From Prostheceraeus crozeri (Eukaryota; Platyhelminthes; Polycladida; Euryleptidae), in contig CAJQUW010000460.1 of NCBI GenBank assembly GCA_907163375.1, positions 1 to 64,000 of the forward strand: 64,000 nt of DNA, written 5' to 3'. The notes beneath the pieces were generated by a model. That model searched no databases. It saw only the letters and a program-made list of their open reading frames with translations, and was not told the origin of the DNA. The translations under genes and the position numbers were made by a program. Of this stretch, positions 63,511 to 64,000 are shown in pieces (the stretch's first letter is position 1; every line of letters begins with the position of its first letter).

Positions 63511-64000
63511 TTGGCGACTAGGATGTTTGATATCCTGAGAGTGTGAAGTTCTTTCTATGCAATTACTAATTCATTTACTAAAGTAGGAATAGGATTTGAC
63601 AAAACTTACTAATATTTGCATTACTAAAGTTCTAGGACTGAGCTGCTCTTTTTTCTTTTGAGTTATGGCTAGCGTCATTACTGGCGTTCCTGCGCCCACA
63701 CCTTTCCTTCACACTCCAGGCGATACGTACTTTCGACAACTACCTGCTTGCCGTAGGACTAGATGTCACCACTGAGGAAGCTAGGTGTAGGGCTCTGTTG
63801 ATTTCGTGCCTAGGATCGGAAGGTCAGAGGATTTTGTACACGTTTGACAGCTCCAGTGTTTCTAAACTTGCCGACCTAAAGAAGGTCATGAAGAACTACT
63901 TTGTGGGATCCACCTCTAAGTGGACATACCGACTCAAACTGCACGAGCGCATGCAGCGTCAGGGCGAGTCGATCGAGAGTTTCACTTCTGATTTGCGGCA
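63511..64000 (+). mobile_element. Second Gypsy-type retrotransposon, runs off window
   Basis: TTGGCGACTAGGATG (63511-63525) matches the usual TTGGCGACGAGGAT primer site of many invertebrate Gypsy elements, followed by a leader and gag. Confidence 0.65.
63665..64000 (+). pseudogene. Gag fragment, frameshifted, runs off window
   Basis: Starts ATG 63665 (MASVITGVPAPTPFLHTPG). Near 63,718-63,725 the reading moves to another frame, where TFDNYLLAVGLDVTTEEARC and KLHERMQRQGESIESFTSDL, gag-like capsid motifs, are found. The frame change, probably with a short deletion, makes this copy defective. Confidence 0.6.

Overview
This is metazoan nuclear DNA, most likely from an invertebrate; the phylum cannot be fixed from the sequence. 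Spliceosomal introns, TA-, TTAA- and LTR-type transposons, Penelope-like elements and two exons of a RAD51C-like host gene all point to an animal genome. Nearly every kilobase is a mobile element or a relic, and several are nested.

Region 1 (1 to about 13,600) is strikingly AT-rich. It is an endogenous virus of the Polinton/Maverick-adintovirus type, cut by the left edge. It carries a protein-primed family B DNA polymerase with an embedded endonuclease VII-like domain, two different P-loop ATPases (one with an N-terminal membrane segment), a penton-like capsid protein, a small pVI/pX-like protein, a coiled-coil protein with a phage tail-fibre-like signature, zinc-finger and transmembrane proteins, and many short repeats. 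The polymerase gene has a frameshift and a stop, and the zinc-finger gene has a frameshift, so this copy is decayed. Major capsid protein, integrase and protease are not seen and may lie left of the window. A family of short palindromes is scattered through genes and spacers, several inside reading frames.

Region 2 (13.9 to 23.3 kb) holds a Penelope GIY-YIG relic, then a second, GC-richer Polinton-like relic (about 15.7-20.8 kb). The second relic has a divergent promoter, a four-exon zinc-finger gene with phase-1 introns, a truncated polymerase and a free-standing paralogue of the polymerase N-terminal domain. It ends at a LINE fragment, followed by CTCACT microsatellites.

Region 3 (23.7 to 43 kb) contains a nearly intact piggyBac element with TTAA ends and one stop codon, a decayed reverse transcriptase, a hAT-like relic, a mariner-type element with long terminal inverted repeats, a Penelope relic, and a three-level nest: a PIF/Harbinger gene split by a CR1-like LINE that is itself split by a small mariner.

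Region 4 (43 to 51.8 kb) has the only clear host gene, two coding exons of a RAD51C-like gene on the minus strand with intron positions matching human RAD51C. A palindromic Penelope insertion lies 7 bp beyond its splice donor, flanked by a 13-bp target duplication. SINE copies and a TTAA-flanked Kolobok-like element follow.

Region 5 (51.9 to 64 kb) has a complete young LTR retrotransposon (575-bp LTRs, three differences, 5-bp target duplication) whose single 1486-codon frame has the unusual order Gag-protease-integrase-reverse transcriptase-RNase H, as in Gmr1-like elements. Beyond it are an R4/Dong-like LINE split by a 744-bp near-perfect palindrome, two SRP (7SL) RNA-like segments, and the start of another Gypsy-type element cut by the right edge.
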